A stretch of 64,000 nt of DNA, from positions 1 to 64,000 of the forward strand of contig NZ_JASCIQ010000041.1 in assembly GCF_029968035.1 (NCBI RefSeq), in the 5' to 3' direction. The stretch comes from Streptomyces cavernicola. Its GTDB lineage: Bacteria > Actinomycetota > Actinomycetes > Streptomycetales > Streptomycetaceae. Under the pieces are notes generated by a model. That model did not search any database. It saw only the letters and a program-made list of their open reading frames with translations, and was not told the DNA's origin. Of the stretch, positions 7,503-16,905 are shown one piece after another. The stretch's first letter is position 1. The number at the start of each line of letters is the position of its first letter. The position numbers and the translations under genes were made by a program.

Positions 7503-8918
7503 ATGTCCGCCGCACCCTCCCCGAAGGACCCAGCGAGACCCGCAGCCGCGCCCGACCCCGCGCTGCTGCGCAAGGTGGCGCTGTCGAGTCTGCTCGGCAC
7601 CGTCATCGAGTACTACGACTTCCTGCTCTACGGGACCATGGCCGCCCTCGTCCTCGGCCCGCTGTTCTTCCCCGAGTCGAACCCGACGGTCGGCATGATC
7701 GCCTCGTTCGGCACCCTGGCCGCCGGCTATGTCGCACGGCCGGTCGGCGGCATGGTCTTCGGCCACTTCGGCGACCGGGTCGGCCGCAAGACGATGCTCG
7801 TCCTGACCATGGTCCTGATGGGAGCGGCGAGCTTCCTCATCGGCCTCCTGCCCACGTACGAGTCGATCGGCATCGCGGCGCCCGTGCTGCTCGTGCTGCT
7901 CCGCGTCGTGCAGGGCATCGCCATCGGCGGCGAGTGGGGCGGCGCGACGCTGATGGTCGTCGAGCACGCCGAGGCGGAACGCCGAGGGCTGTGGAACGGC
8001 GTCATGCAGATGGGGTCGCCGATCGGCTTCCTGATGTCGACCCTCGCCGTGACCGCGACCACGACACTGCCCCGCGACCAGTTCATGTCCTGGGGCTGGC
8101 GCGTCCCGTTCCTGTTCAGCGCGCTGCTCATGGCCATCGGCCTGTACGTGCGGATCAGCGTCTCGGAGAGCCCGCTGTTCCGGCAGGCCGTCGACGCCCA
8201 GCAGAAGCAGGCCGTCGCCAAGCCCCGTCCGCCGCTCCTGAAGGTGCTGCGCAGGCCCCGCGTGCTGCTGCTCGCCTGCGCGGTCGGCATCGGCCCCTTC
8301 GCCCTGACCGGCCTGATCAGCATCTTCATGCTCACGTACGCCACGGGCATCGGCTTCGCCACCGCCGACGTCATGAACGGGCTCATCGCCGCCTCGCTGA
8401 TGGCTCTGGTGACGATCCCGCTGTTCTCCGCACTGTCCGACCGCCTCGGCCGCCGGAAGGTCGTGGTGGGCGGCGCGGTGGGCATCGCGCTGTGCGCCTT
8501 CCCCATGTACGCCCTGATCGACACGGGGAAGCCGGCCCTGCTGATCGTGGGCATGCTCATCGGCCAGCTGCTGCAGTCCGCGATGTACGCGCCGCTCGGG
8601 CCGCTGCTCTCCGAGATGTTCGGCACCGAGGTCCGCTACACCGGGGCGTCCATGGGGTACCAGCTGGCCGCGCTCATCGGCAGCGGATTCACGCCGCTGA
8701 TCGCCGGCGGTCTCCTTTCCGGCCCGGAGGGGATGCGGAGCGGACCCCTCGCGATTCTGGCGATCGTCTGCGCCGTCGTGTCGCTGCTCGCGATCTGGCG
8801 CATCCGCGAGACCCGTGGCAAGGACCTGTCGGAGGAGTACGATGCCGGGGCCTCGGGCGAGAATCCGCCGGCTCCCGGTCCCTCAACCACCGTGTTCGAG
8901 AAGGGAGTTGACGTATGA
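7503..8918 (+). CDS. MFS transporter, metabolite:H+ symporter (MHS) family
   Basis: A 471-residue, 12-helix major facilitator. The N-terminus (SLLGTVIEYYDFLLYGTMAAL), the loop 2-3 motif GHFGDRVGRKTML and the GGEWGGA motif in helix 5 mark the MHS family (ShiA, KgtP, ProP), which imports organic acids or zwitterions with protons. Its stop overlaps the ATG of an acyl-CoA dehydrogenase (ATGA), so the two are coupled. It probably imports the acid that the neighbouring acyl-CoA enzymes degrade. The substrate cannot be read from the sequence. The start is ATG after GGGAG. Confidence 0.85.
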   Translation: MSAAPSPKDPARPAAAPDPALLRKVALSSLLGTVIEYYDFLLYGTMAALVLGPLFFPESNPTVGMIASFGTLAAGYVARPVGGMVFGHFGDRVGRKTMLVLTMVLMGAASFLIGLLPTYESIGIAAPVLLVLLRVVQGIAIGGEWGGATLMVVEHAEAERRGLWNGVMQMGSPIGFLMSTLAVTATTTLPRDQFMSWGWRVPFLFSALLMAIGLYVRISVSESPLFRQAVDAQQKQAVAKPRPPLLKVLRRPRVLLLACAVGIGPFALTGLISIFMLTYATGIGFATADVMNGLIAASLMALVTIPLFSALSDRLGRRKVVVGGAVGIALCAFPMYALIDTGKPALLIVGMLIGQLLQSAMYAPLGPLLSEMFGTEVRYTGASMGYQLAALIGSGFTPLIAGGLLSGPEGMRSGPLAILAIVCAVVSLLAIWRIRETRGKDLSEEYDAGASGENPPAPGPSTTVFEKGVDV

Positions 8919-9991
8919 GGCTGACCGAGGAGCAGGAGGAGTTGCGCTCCGCCGTACGGTCGCTGCTCGGGCGCCATGAAGGGGCCGCCGCCTGGCTGCC
9001 GTTGACCGAGCAGATCGGCGCGACCGGGCTTGCCGTGCCCGAGGAGTACGGCGGGGCGGGCTGCGGGGCGCTCGAAGTGCACGTGGTGATGGAGGAGTTG
9101 GGGCGCGAGCTGAGCCCCGTCCCGTATCTCGGCTCCGCGGTGCTCGCCGTACAGGCGCTGCTCGCCTCCGGCGACAAGGCGGCGTGCGAGGAGTTCCTGC
9201 CGGGGCTCGCCGAGGGCACGGCGGTCGGGGCGCTGGCCTGGGCCGAGGAGGGGTCCTGGGATCCGGAGGCTGTGCGGGCGGAGGCGGTTCCCGGGCCTGA
9301 CGGCGATACGTGGCACCTCACCGGCGCCAAGGAGCATGTGCTGCACGGGGCCACGGCGGACCTGCTGCTCGTCGCGGCCCGCACTCCGGAAGGGGTGTCG
9401 TTGTTCCACCTGCCGGTGGACGGTGCGGGGATGCGCCGCTCGGCGGTCGTGGCCATGGACGGCACGCGGGACCTGGCGCGCCTGGAGCTCGACGGCGCCG
9501 AGGGACGGCTGGTCGGCGCGGCGGGCGAGGGCGGCCGGGTGCTGCGGCACGTGCTCGACCTGGCCTGCGCGGCGCTCACCGCCGAGCAGGTCGGTGCGGC
9601 CGAGCGCTGCCTGGAGCTGACGGTCGCGTACGCGAAGGAACGCGTCCAGTTCGGCCGTCCCATCGGCTCGTTCCAGGCGGTGAAGCACCGTCTGGCCGAT
9701 GCGTTCGTGCTGGTGGAGTCGGCCCGGACGGCCGCCCTGGGCGCGGCGTTCGCGGCGGCCGAGGGCTCCACGGAACTGACCCGACGGGCGGCCGTCGCCA
9801 AGGCGGCCTGCTCGGAGGCGTTCTCGACGGTGGCCGGCGAGATGATCCAGCTGCACGGCGGCATCGGCATCACCTGGGAGCACGACGCCCACCGCTACTT
9901 CAAGCGGGCCCACGGCACGACCCAGCTCCTCGGCACACCGGCCTGGCACCGGGGGCGGATCGCGGCGGGGCTTGGGCTCACGGCCGCGTGA
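8915..9991 (+). CDS. Acyl-CoA dehydrogenase (FadE type)
   Basis: A 358-residue acyl-CoA dehydrogenase translationally coupled to the MHS transporter. It carries YAKERVQFGRPIGSFQAVKHRLADAF and MIQLHGGIGITWEHDAHRYFKRA in the C-terminal domain. Its mid region has GAKEHVLHG where typical enzymes have GxKxxITN, so flavin contacts are somewhat divergent. This short-type FadE resembles beta-like subunits, so it may need a partner such as those at 2704 or 4954. An imperfect GC-rich stem at about 9995-10045 follows and may terminate transcription. Confidence 0.82.
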   Translation: MRLTEEQEELRSAVRSLLGRHEGAAAWLPLTEQIGATGLAVPEEYGGAGCGALEVHVVMEELGRELSPVPYLGSAVLAVQALLASGDKAACEEFLPGLAEGTAVGALAWAEEGSWDPEAVRAEAVPGPDGDTWHLTGAKEHVLHGATADLLLVAARTPEGVSLFHLPVDGAGMRRSAVVAMDGTRDLARLELDGAEGRLVGAAGEGGRVLRHVLDLACAALTAEQVGAAERCLELTVAYAKERVQFGRPIGSFQAVKHRLADAFVLVESARTAALGAAFAAAEGSTELTRRAAVAKAACSEAFSTVAGEMIQLHGGIGITWEHDAHRYFKRAHGTTQLLGTPAWHRGRIAAGLGLTAA

Positions 9992-9994
9992 TCC

Positions 9995-10045
9995 GGGAGC
10001 GGGGCGGAGCGGAGCCGACTGCTGCTCGGCTTCGCCCCCGCTCCG
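9995..10045 (+). terminator. Probable stem-loop terminator
   Basis: GGAGCGGGGCGGAGCGGAGCCGA faces TCGGCTTCGCCCCCGCTCC across a short CTGCTGC loop. The stem is imperfect, with bulges, and lies just after the acyl-CoA dehydrogenase stop. There is no U-tract, as usual in Streptomyces. Confidence 0.45.
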
Positions 10046-10113
10046 CCGGGTCGGCGGTGGGCCTGCGGAATATCCTGGTCAGGTAGGTGAACGCCGAAGA
10101 AGGTGCAGCTGCC

Positions 10114-10626
10114 ATGGCCCGGTTGGTGGTCCGCGGAGGCGAGCTTGTCGTACGCCTCACCTGGTGGGAGAAGCTCGCAGCCCGGCACGGCGACGTCCAT
10201 GTGCCGATCGGCGCGGTCGAGCGGGTCACGGTGGACGCGTCCTGGTGGCGGGTCCTGCGCGGCACGCCGGGCCGGGGCACGTGGATCCCCGACGTGCTCA
10301 GTGTCGGCGTACGGAACGTCACGGGCCTGGACCCGTCGAAGGCGGAGGCCGCGGGCCTCGGCCCGTCGGACGCGCACGGATCGCGCGCGGGCCCGACGAC
10401 GGAGGGTTCGGGCACGGACACCGGCGCCGAGGGCGCGGAGGGCTCGCCTGCTCGGGACTTCGTCGCGCTCCGCCCGCGTTCGGGCCCGGTGGTCTGCGTC
10501 GACCTGCTGCCGAACGCCTCCCCGTACGCCCGGCTCTCCGTCACGGACCGCGCCCCCGACGCGACGGCGGCCACGGTGCGGATGGCCGTCTACCGCGCGC
10601 ACACCGCGCCGCCACCGTCGTCGTAG
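10114..10626 (+). CDS. Conserved actinobacterial protein, PH-like fold suspected
   Basis: A 170-residue cytoplasmic protein with no signal peptide. The N-terminus MARLVVRGGELVVRLTWWEKLAARHGDVHVPIGAVERVTV resembles a common Streptomyces family whose beta-rich start suggests a bacterial pleckstrin-homology-like domain. Residues about 80-115 are a Glu/Gly/Ser-rich linker, then RSGPVVCVDLLPNASPYARLSVT follows. The ATG at 10114 with AGAAGG upstream is preferred over the in-frame GTG at 10087. I do not know its function. Confidence 0.7.
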   Translation: MARLVVRGGELVVRLTWWEKLAARHGDVHVPIGAVERVTVDASWWRVLRGTPGRGTWIPDVLSVGVRNVTGLDPSKAEAAGLGPSDAHGSRAGPTTEGSGTDTGAEGAEGSPARDFVALRPRSGPVVCVDLLPNASPYARLSVTDRAPDATAATVRMAVYRAHTAPPPSS

Positions 10627-10714
10627 CGGTCGTCGTGGTTCTCTCGGTCGCATTGCCGCGTGTGGTGGCCGCGACGACCATGGTGAGGACGGCGGTCGAG
10701 GAGAGCGGTGTGTG

Positions 10715-11335
10715 ATGAAGCTGGTCGTGCAGGAGTTCCTGACCCTGGACGGGGTCTCGCAGGGCCCGGGGGCGCCGGACGAGGACACCAGCGGCGGTTT
10801 CACCCGCGGCGGCTGGTTCGTACCGCACCTGGACGAGGAGTTCGAACAGCTCGCCGCCGACTGGCTCGGCCGGGCCGACGCGCTGCTCTTCGGCCGCCGC
10901 ACCTACGAGAACTTCGCCCGCGACTGGCCCGCGATGGCCGGCCTGCACCCCCTCGCGGACACGATGAACGGCCTGCCCAAGTACGTCGCGTCCGACCACC
11001 TCGACGAGGCGGCCTGGGATCCGACCACGATCCTGTCCGGTGACGTGCCCGCCCACGTCGCGCGGCTCAAGCAGCAGCCCGGCGGCGAGCTCCAGGTGCA
11101 CGGCAGTGCCCTGCTCGCTCAGTCCCTGCTCGCCGCCGGGCTCGTCGACGAGTTGCGGCTCGTGATCGCCCCGGTCGTCGTGGGCCAGGGCCGCCGGCTG
11201 TTCCCCGACGGCGGCGCCCCGGCCGGTCTCCGGCTCGACGGGCACCGGACGACGCCCGGCGGTCTCTCCGTCCACGTCTTCCAGTGCACGGGGCTGCCGG
11301 AGTACGGGACTTTCGAGGTCAAGGGCGAGGCCTGA
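10715..11335 (+). CDS. Dihydrofolate reductase-fold (RibD C-terminal-like) protein
   Basis: A 206-residue protein of the RibD-C/DHFR-like family, which binds NADPH. It starts MKLVVQEFLTLDGVSQGPGAP, carries LFGRRTYENFARDWPAM and ends with the GSALLAQSLLAAGLVDELRLVIAPVVVGQGRRLF signature. Members are often annotated 'dihydrofolate reductase family' but are usually of unknown substrate and are not the housekeeping enzyme. A GAGGAGA ribosome site precedes the ATG at 10715. It stands alone between the PH-like gene and the convergent TPR locus. Confidence 0.82.
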   Translation: MKLVVQEFLTLDGVSQGPGAPDEDTSGGFTRGGWFVPHLDEEFEQLAADWLGRADALLFGRRTYENFARDWPAMAGLHPLADTMNGLPKYVASDHLDEAAWDPTTILSGDVPAHVARLKQQPGGELQVHGSALLAQSLLAAGLVDELRLVIAPVVVGQGRRLFPDGGAPAGLRLDGHRTTPGGLSVHVFQCTGLPEYGTFEVKGEA

Positions 11336-11423
11336 GGTCGCCGAGGCCTGAAGTCGAGGTGAGGGGGCGGGATCTGAGGTCCGGCCCGCCGGAGTGGCGG
11401 CCAGGGGAGCCGGCCGGGTCCCG

Positions 11424-13135
11424 TCAGTCGGCCAGTGCCGCGTTGACCTTCTCCAGTTCCTGCTGCGGATCCATCATCCGGGCGAGCACGGTCAGGTCGT
11501 CCCGGCTGTAGCGGGGGCGCACGTCCTCGTCCCAGCTCAGTGCGGCTTCCTCCAGCGGCTCGACGGCCTCCGCGAGCCGGCCGAGGCGGTGCAGGACGAG
11601 CCCGTAGTACCCGGCGGCCTCCGTCCCGTGCGGTTCCCCGTACCCCTCTTCCCAGGCCTCGCGCAGGAACGGCTCCGCCTCGGCGTACGCGCCGCGCTGG
11701 GCCTTCAACTTGCCCGCGAGCAGGGCGTGCAGCGACCTGCCGCCGGCCGCCGCGCGCTCGTACCAGCGCTCCGCCTCCTGGAAGTCGTAGTGCTGCTCGG
11801 AGAGCCGGCCCATCTTGAAGCACGCGTAATGGTTCCCCGCCTCGGCGGACCTGCGGTACCACTTGTCGCGCAGCACCGGCTCGCGCGCCTCGCGGTACAG
11901 GTCCCCGAGGTCGTACGCGGCCTCCGCGTCGCCCGCCGCCGCGGCGGGTTCGTACCACCGGATCAGGGCCCGGGGGCCACGCCCGGCCGCTCGGCGAGCG
12001 CTTCCCCGTACGCGTACGCGGCGTCGGCGTCGCCCGCCTCCGCGCGCTCGCGCAGTGCGGTCAGGCCGCGCGGGTCGGGGTCGCCGGGTGCGCTCGCGTC
12101 GTCCTCGGCGCGCAGGGCGGCGATGTTCTCAAGCTGCGCGAGAACTTTCGCGTCGTTCTCCCCAGCCTTGCGGAACCAGCGTTCGGCGTCCTCGTACCGC
12201 CACTGCCACTTGCGCAGCAGGCCCAGTTTCCAGGCGGCGCGGCGGTTTCCGCGGGCGTACGAGACCTCGTACCAGTGCTCCGTCTCGGCGATCTCCCCGC
12301 GCTCCGAGTGCAGGATGCCGAGGCCGAACGAAGCACCGTCATACCCCGCTTCGTGGGCCTGGAGGAGCAGGGCGCGTGCCTCGGGCCAGGCTTCGTAGTC
12401 GGTGGTGACGGCCTGGAACGAGGCCTGCGCGACGCGGGCCTTCTCGCTGCGGGCGGCGGCCCTGCGGTAGAGGTCCGCGGCCTGCTCCGCGAGGCCGGGG
12501 TAGGTGCGGAAGTGCCCCTGCTCCTCCAGGTCGAGGAGCGGGCCGGTCGTCTCGACGGCCCGCTCGGCGGCTGTCTCCGCGTCGCCGTACTCCGCCGCCG
12601 CCTCGGCGTTGTCGAGGGTCTCCTCGATCCGGGCGAACTGCTCCCCGATCGACTCGAAGAGCTCCACCCAGCGGAAGACCGCGATGTCGCCCAGGCCCAC
12701 GTCCTCCCGCAGGAACTTCGCCGCCTCGTCCAGGCGTCCCTCGGCGGCCAGTTGCTTGCCCAGCTCGATCTTGCAGTCGAGGTGGCCGCCCCACTCCCAA
12801 CCGTGCCGGAACCACTCGGCGGCCTCGGGGTCGCCGTTCTCCTTGAGGAGTACGCCGAGTCCGTAGGCGGAGTCGGAGTGCCGTTCGGCGACGGCACGGT
12901 AGAGCGCCTCGGCCGCGGTCCGGTCGCCGCGGACCTTCCGGTAGCGGGCGAGGGTGTAGTGCGAGAAGGCGTCACCCTCGGCCACCGCCCGTTCCCAGTA
13001 CGGAATGCCCTCGTCCACGTGGTGCCCGAGCACGAAGAAGTCGGTGTGACGCCACGCGTTCTTCTCGTCCCCGGCGCGCGCGGCGGCGACGAGCGCCTCT
13101 CCGTGACTCTGCGATTCCTGCGTCATGCGCCTCAT
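11424..13135 (-). pseudogene. Sel1/TPR-repeat protein, single frameshift
   Basis: Two minus-strand frames form one protein. The first (13135-11963, 390 residues) carries about nine Sel1/TPR-like repeats such as AEWFRHGWEWGGHLDCKIELGKQLAAEG. It stops after PGVAPGP. The next frame resumes immediately as ALIRWYEPAAAAGDAEAAYDLGDLY and runs to 11424 (150 residues beyond its first Met) with more repeats. Restoring one base in the GGCCCCCGGGCCC run near 11970 would give a single protein of about 570 residues. Such proteins usually mediate protein-protein contacts. The lesion may be real or a homopolymer sequencing error. The start is either 13135 or 13126. Confidence 0.72.
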
Positions 13136-13385
13136 CGTTTCAGTCGCCCAAGCCCCGCCCCGGCAGCGGGGGTTGAGCCGGGGACGGCACCTGCATCGGC
13201 TGGGTGGGCCCCACGCCTGAACTCGCCCGCAGCGACCGCCCCGTGGCGTCCCTCCGCTACAAGACGACGCCTTCCGGCTGCTCGCCGCCGGCCGTCCGTC
13301 CGGCGAGCGCGCTGCTCGGGCTCACCGTCGCCTACCACGAGGACCCGCGCGCAGCACCTCGTCGAGCCCCACCCCCGGTCGCGTC
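13136..13385. other. Intergenic region without clear gene
   Basis: About 250 nt between the TPR start and the GNAT stop. Short frames exist on both strands, but none has a good start, ribosome site or recognisable domain. A plus-strand stretch encoding LGLTVAYHEDPR could be a decayed fragment. No confident feature. Confidence 0.3.
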
Positions 13386-13955
13386 TCAGAGGTGTCGTCC
13401 CATCAAGGTGCACATCGTCTCGTGGCGGCGGAGCTCACCGTCGGGCCCTTCCTCGTCCCAGGCGTCGGGTTCGCGGCCGTACGCGGCGTAGCCGAGGCGT
13501 TCGTACAGGGCGCGGGCGCGTGGGTTGTCCTCCTCCACTGCCAGTTCGGCTCTCCTCAGGCCGCGGGCGCGGATGCGCTGTTCGGCGGCGCGGACGAGGA
13601 GCGTGCCGAGGCCGCAGGACTGGAGCGCCGGGAGCACGGCCAGCTGCCAGAGGGTGCCGGCCCCTTCGGACGCCTGGTAGTCGACGCCGCCGATCGCCAC
13701 GGGTACGTCCGCCGGGGTGCACACCGCCAGGTAGTCCACTTCTCCGGCGGCGGCGCGCGCCAACTCGTGCTCCACATGGCTCAGATGGGTGGCCGAGCCC
13801 GACCAGCCGCAGTCGGCCAGGTCGCGGGGCAGCAGGTCGCGCACCTTCACCGGTACGACGAGGTCGGTGGGCGAGTTGGCGTCGGCATAGGTCTCGGTAT
13901 CGGTATCGGTGACGGCGGGCGTGGCTGCGCGGGGAGTGGTCACGTCGGCGAGCAT
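13386..13955 (-). CDS. GNAT-family N-acetyltransferase
   Basis: A 189-residue GNAT enzyme that would transfer an acetyl group from acetyl-CoA to an amine. The acetyl-CoA motif A region is LWQLAVLPALQSCGLGTLLVRAAEQRI, where CGLGT replaces the usual RGxGxG/A; motif B is NPRARALYERLGYAAYGREPDAWDEEGPDGE. The N-terminal 30 residues contain a TDTDTETYADAN stretch and are poorly conserved. The ATG at 13955 is chosen because everything upstream is low-quality sequence; no strong ribosome site is visible, so the true start could be internal. The substrate is unknown. Confidence 0.78.
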   Translation of the reverse strand: MLADVTTPRAATPAVTDTDTETYADANSPTDLVVPVKVRDLLPRDLADCGWSGSATHLSHVEHELARAAAGEVDYLAVCTPADVPVAIGGVDYQASEGAGTLWQLAVLPALQSCGLGTLLVRAAEQRIRARGLRRAELAVEEDNPRARALYERLGYAAYGREPDAWDEEGPDGELRRHETMCTLMGRHL

Positions 13956-14340
13956 GCCGATCGGGCCGTCGGCGCCGCAAGACAATTCCCCTGACCTGCA
14001 GCGCGGCGGGCTCCCCGGCCTCGCGGGCGTCGTGGTCGGTCGCGCAATGATCCGCCGCCTCCACGCAACGAATGCACGCTCCCGGCGAGTCCGTGCTCCC
14101 GTAACATCACTGCCCACGAGCAGCGGAGACCCCGAGCTCAGGCCCGCCCCCGGCCGCCCACAGGGCTGTGGCCCCGTATCGCGTACGCGCCGAACTCCCT
14201 CGCCCACCTGTCGAGTTGGACCCGGCGGCGACCGGCGGGCGCGCCCACTCTCCCCCGAGAACCCGCATCATCCGCATCACCCCCATCGTCCCCAACACCC
14301 CCTTACCACTCGTCCCTTGAGGTCGAGCCGAGGAGCAGGA
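13956..14340. other. Intergenic region, 385 nt
   Basis: Lies between the divergent GNAT and acid phosphatase genes and must hold promoters for both. I see no strong -35/-10 pair. A short CCGCATCATCCGCATCACCCC repetition lies near 14263-14283. GAGGAGCAGGA just before 14341 is the ribosome site of the phosphatase. Confidence 0.4.
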
Positions 14341-15192
14341 ATGGCTCTTTCCCGACGTGCCATGGTCACCGGAATCGCCGCAGGCACGGTGCTGCCGCTG
14401 GCCGCTCAGTCGCAGGCACAGGCACAGGCGCAGGCCGATGCCGCCGGTGACGAGGTGCAGAACATCCTGAGCACCGCGGCCGCCTGGCGTCAGACCGCCG
14501 CCGAGCGCGACATGCTGTACCGGCAGGCCTTCAACATCGCGGCCGACCGGCTCGACGCGGCACTGCGCGGGGAGGGCCAACAGCGCCGGGGGCGCCGCCC
14601 GTTGGCGTTCGTCTCGGACGTCGACGACACGGTCCTCTCGTCCGACACGTACTGGGCGCGGCTGCTCTCCGCCGGCAAGCAGGCCTTCGACGACGAGCTG
14701 TGGGACGCGTGGGTGCGTGAGAACGGCCCGACCCCGACGCCGGGCGCCGTCGAGTTCACCCACTACGCCGAGAGCAGGGGCGTTCAGGTCTTCTACGTCT
14801 CGTCCCGGGACCAGGGGCCGGACACCCATGAACTCGGCGTCGCCAACCTGCGCCACGCCGGACTCGCCTTCGCCGACGACGCACATGTGACGATGCTGCG
14901 CGACTCCTCGGACAAAGAGCCGGCGCAGCGGGCCATCGCGGCGGAGTACGACGTGATCGCCTACCTCGGGGACAACCTCAACGACTTCGCCCGTCGCTAC
15001 TACGTCAAGTCGGTGTCCGAGCGGAAGGCGCTGGCCACGGAGGACTCCGAGCGGTTCGGCCGTGACTTCATCCTGTTCCCGAACAACACCGACGGGCACT
15101 GGATGCGTGCGATCTTCGGCGAGAGCGAGCCGGCGGACACTCCGGCCTACCGCGCCCGGATGCTGCAGGCCGCCCAGGGGCTGGTCACCTGA
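14341..15192 (+). CDS. Secreted acid phosphatase, HAD superfamily (class B / lipoprotein e(P4)-like)
   Basis: A 283-residue exported phosphomonoesterase. The leader MALSRRAMVTGIAAGTVLPLAA has an RR and a hydrophobic core, followed by a QAQAQAQA stretch that probably contains the cleavage site. Motif I is DVDDTVLSS (nucleophile and acid/base Asp). FYVSSRDQG holds motif II, and YLGDNLNDF holds the motif IV acidic residues. The family removes phosphate from nucleotides outside the membrane to supply phosphate or nucleosides. It is monocistronic; an inverted-repeat element with CTAG ends lies 52 nt after its stop. Confidence 0.85.
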   Translation: MALSRRAMVTGIAAGTVLPLAAQSQAQAQAQADAAGDEVQNILSTAAAWRQTAAERDMLYRQAFNIAADRLDAALRGEGQQRRGRRPLAFVSDVDDTVLSSDTYWARLLSAGKQAFDDELWDAWVRENGPTPTPGAVEFTHYAESRGVQVFYVSSRDQGPDTHELGVANLRHAGLAFADDAHVTMLRDSSDKEPAQRAIAAEYDVIAYLGDNLNDFARRYYVKSVSERKALATEDSERFGRDFILFPNNTDGHWMRAIFGESEPADTPAYRARMLQAAQGLVT

Positions 15193-15243
15193 GGCGCCCC
15201 CGACTCTGACCCCGGAGGCCACACTGCGCGAGATCACCGACCC

Positions 15244-15295
15244 CTAGGCCGTGTCCGTAAAATCCTGCCTGCCCCCGACGCCTGGCACGGCCTAG
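15244..15295. mobile_element. 52-bp inverted repeat with CTAG ends
   Basis: CTAGGCCGTG at 15244-15253 is exactly inverted as CACGGCCTAG at 15286-15295. Inside, CGACGCCTGGCACG repeats a piece of the larger element at 7201-7408. It lies between two convergent genes, so it may double as a bidirectional terminator. It is probably a minimal relic of the same MITE family. Confidence 0.5.
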
Positions 15296-15302
15296 AGCCG
15301 CG

Positions 15303-16905
15303 TCATGATGCGCGCCGCCCGCCGAGCAGGACGTAGATCAGTACCGAGAGGCCCGCGCACACCCCCGCACCGGCCCACAGCACCGACTGCCACGCGCCGG
15401 TGAGGCTCTCGGCGACGAACGTGCCGAATTCCGGGCGCAGTTGGGCGGGGACCTGGGCGAGCGGTCCGGTGAGGTCGCCGGCGTTGACGCTGTCGGCGAG
15501 CTCGGCGGGCCCGGCCTCGTAGGAGGGGAACGGTCGAGTCCCGTGGCGACGTTGCTGCGGACCAGGCCGACGAGGGCCGCGCTCGCCGCCGCGATGGCCA
15601 GCGCCTCGCTGCCGAGGCGCAGGGTGTTGAGGAACCCGGCGGCCGTGCCGGTGGCCTCGGGGGCGACGACGTCCAGTACCGCCCCGTCGACCAGGCCGAA
15701 GTTGAGGCCGAGCCCGACGCCCAGGGTGATCAGCGGCGGGGCCAGCTCGCCCGGGGTCACGGCGGGCGCGAGCGTGCCCGCGAGCCAGGCCACTCCTGCC
15801 GTGAGGCAGAGCAGGCTGAGGCCGAACACGTGGCGTGCGGTGAGGCCTCGGCGCGGCAGCCAGGTGGCCAGGAGCGGGGTCACCAGGATCGGCAGGGTCA
15901 TCAGGAGCATGACGCCGCCCGCCTGGGGGCCGGAGTAACCGTTCGCCACCAGCAGGTAGTTGGGCAGCAGCGGGAGCAGGATGACGAACGAGCAGGTGGC
16001 GACGACGGGGATCAGGCACAGCGCCATGAACCGGCCGTTGCGCAGCAGCCGCAGGTCCAGCATGGGCTGCCGTACGCGGAGTTCCACCACCGCGAACACC
16101 GCGAGCAGCACCGCGGAACCGGCGAGCAGCCCCAGCACACCGGTGCTCCCCCAGCCTTGCTGCGGGCCCTCGACGGTGCCGAGCATCAGCAGGAAGAGCC
16201 CACCGGAGAAGGCCGCGGTACCGGCCCAGTCCACCCTGGCCCGCCCTGCCTGGGCCGTCGGCGCACTCTCACGCCCGCCCGCGCCCGGCAGCAGCGGCAC
16301 CGCACAGCACAGCACACGAGCAGCATCAGCGCCGCGTGCAGGCCGAAGAAGGCGCGCCAGCCGAGCAGTTCGGTCACGACGCCCGCGGCCATCGCGCCGA
16401 GCGCCAGACCCGCGCCCGTCATGATGCCGAGCGCCCCGAACGCCCGGCTGCGCGCCCGCCCTTGGAAGGTCTCGCCGATCAGGGAACTGCCGCTGGTCAG
16501 CAGGGCCGCCGCGCCGAGGCCCGCGAGGGCGCGCGCGAGGTCGAGGGCCATGATGTCGTCCACCGTCGCGCTCACCGCCGACGCCGCCGTGAACAGCGCC
16601 GCCCCGGCCCCGAACACCCGCCGCCTGCCCCACAGATCGGCGAGGGAGCCGCAGGCGAGGAGGAAGCTCGCGAAGGTCAGGTTGTACCCGTGGACCACCC
16701 ACTGCAGGGCCGCGAGGGACGCGCCGGTGTCCCGCCCGACCGCGGGCAGTGCCACACCGGACCCGGTGACCGAGGTCGGCAGGACGAGCAGGGCGAGGAG
16801 TACGGCGACGAGTACGGGAACATGGCCGCGCCGTCCCGCCGTGGCCGCGGGCGACCGGTCCGGCCGCGGCCGTGCGGACGCCGCCCGCGTCGTCTGAGCG
16901 CTCAT
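15303..16905 (-). pseudogene. MFS drug-efflux transporter (EmrB/QacA type), two frameshifts
   Basis: Three frames together encode a 14-helix DHA2-type exporter. Frame one (16905 down to about 16300) starts MSAQTTRAAS and covers helices 1-6, including LADLWGRRRVFGAGA. Frame two (about 16300-15535) carries WAGTAAFSGGLFLLMLGTVEGPQ to VGLVRSNVATG. Frame three ends GAWQSVLWAGAGVCAGLSVLIYVLLGGRRAS. Both junctions correspond to loss of one base; the second is in a CCCC run. Its start overlaps the upstream SDR stop. Either the gene is dead or the consensus is wrong. Confidence 0.75.

Noticed and set aside
10715..11335. Housekeeping dihydrofolate reductase
   Set aside because: The RibD-C-type motifs and context indicate a paralogue of unknown substrate, not FolA.
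13204..13491. Possible 95-residue plus-strand gene
   Set aside because: No ribosome site or domain, and it overlaps the GNAT 3' end.
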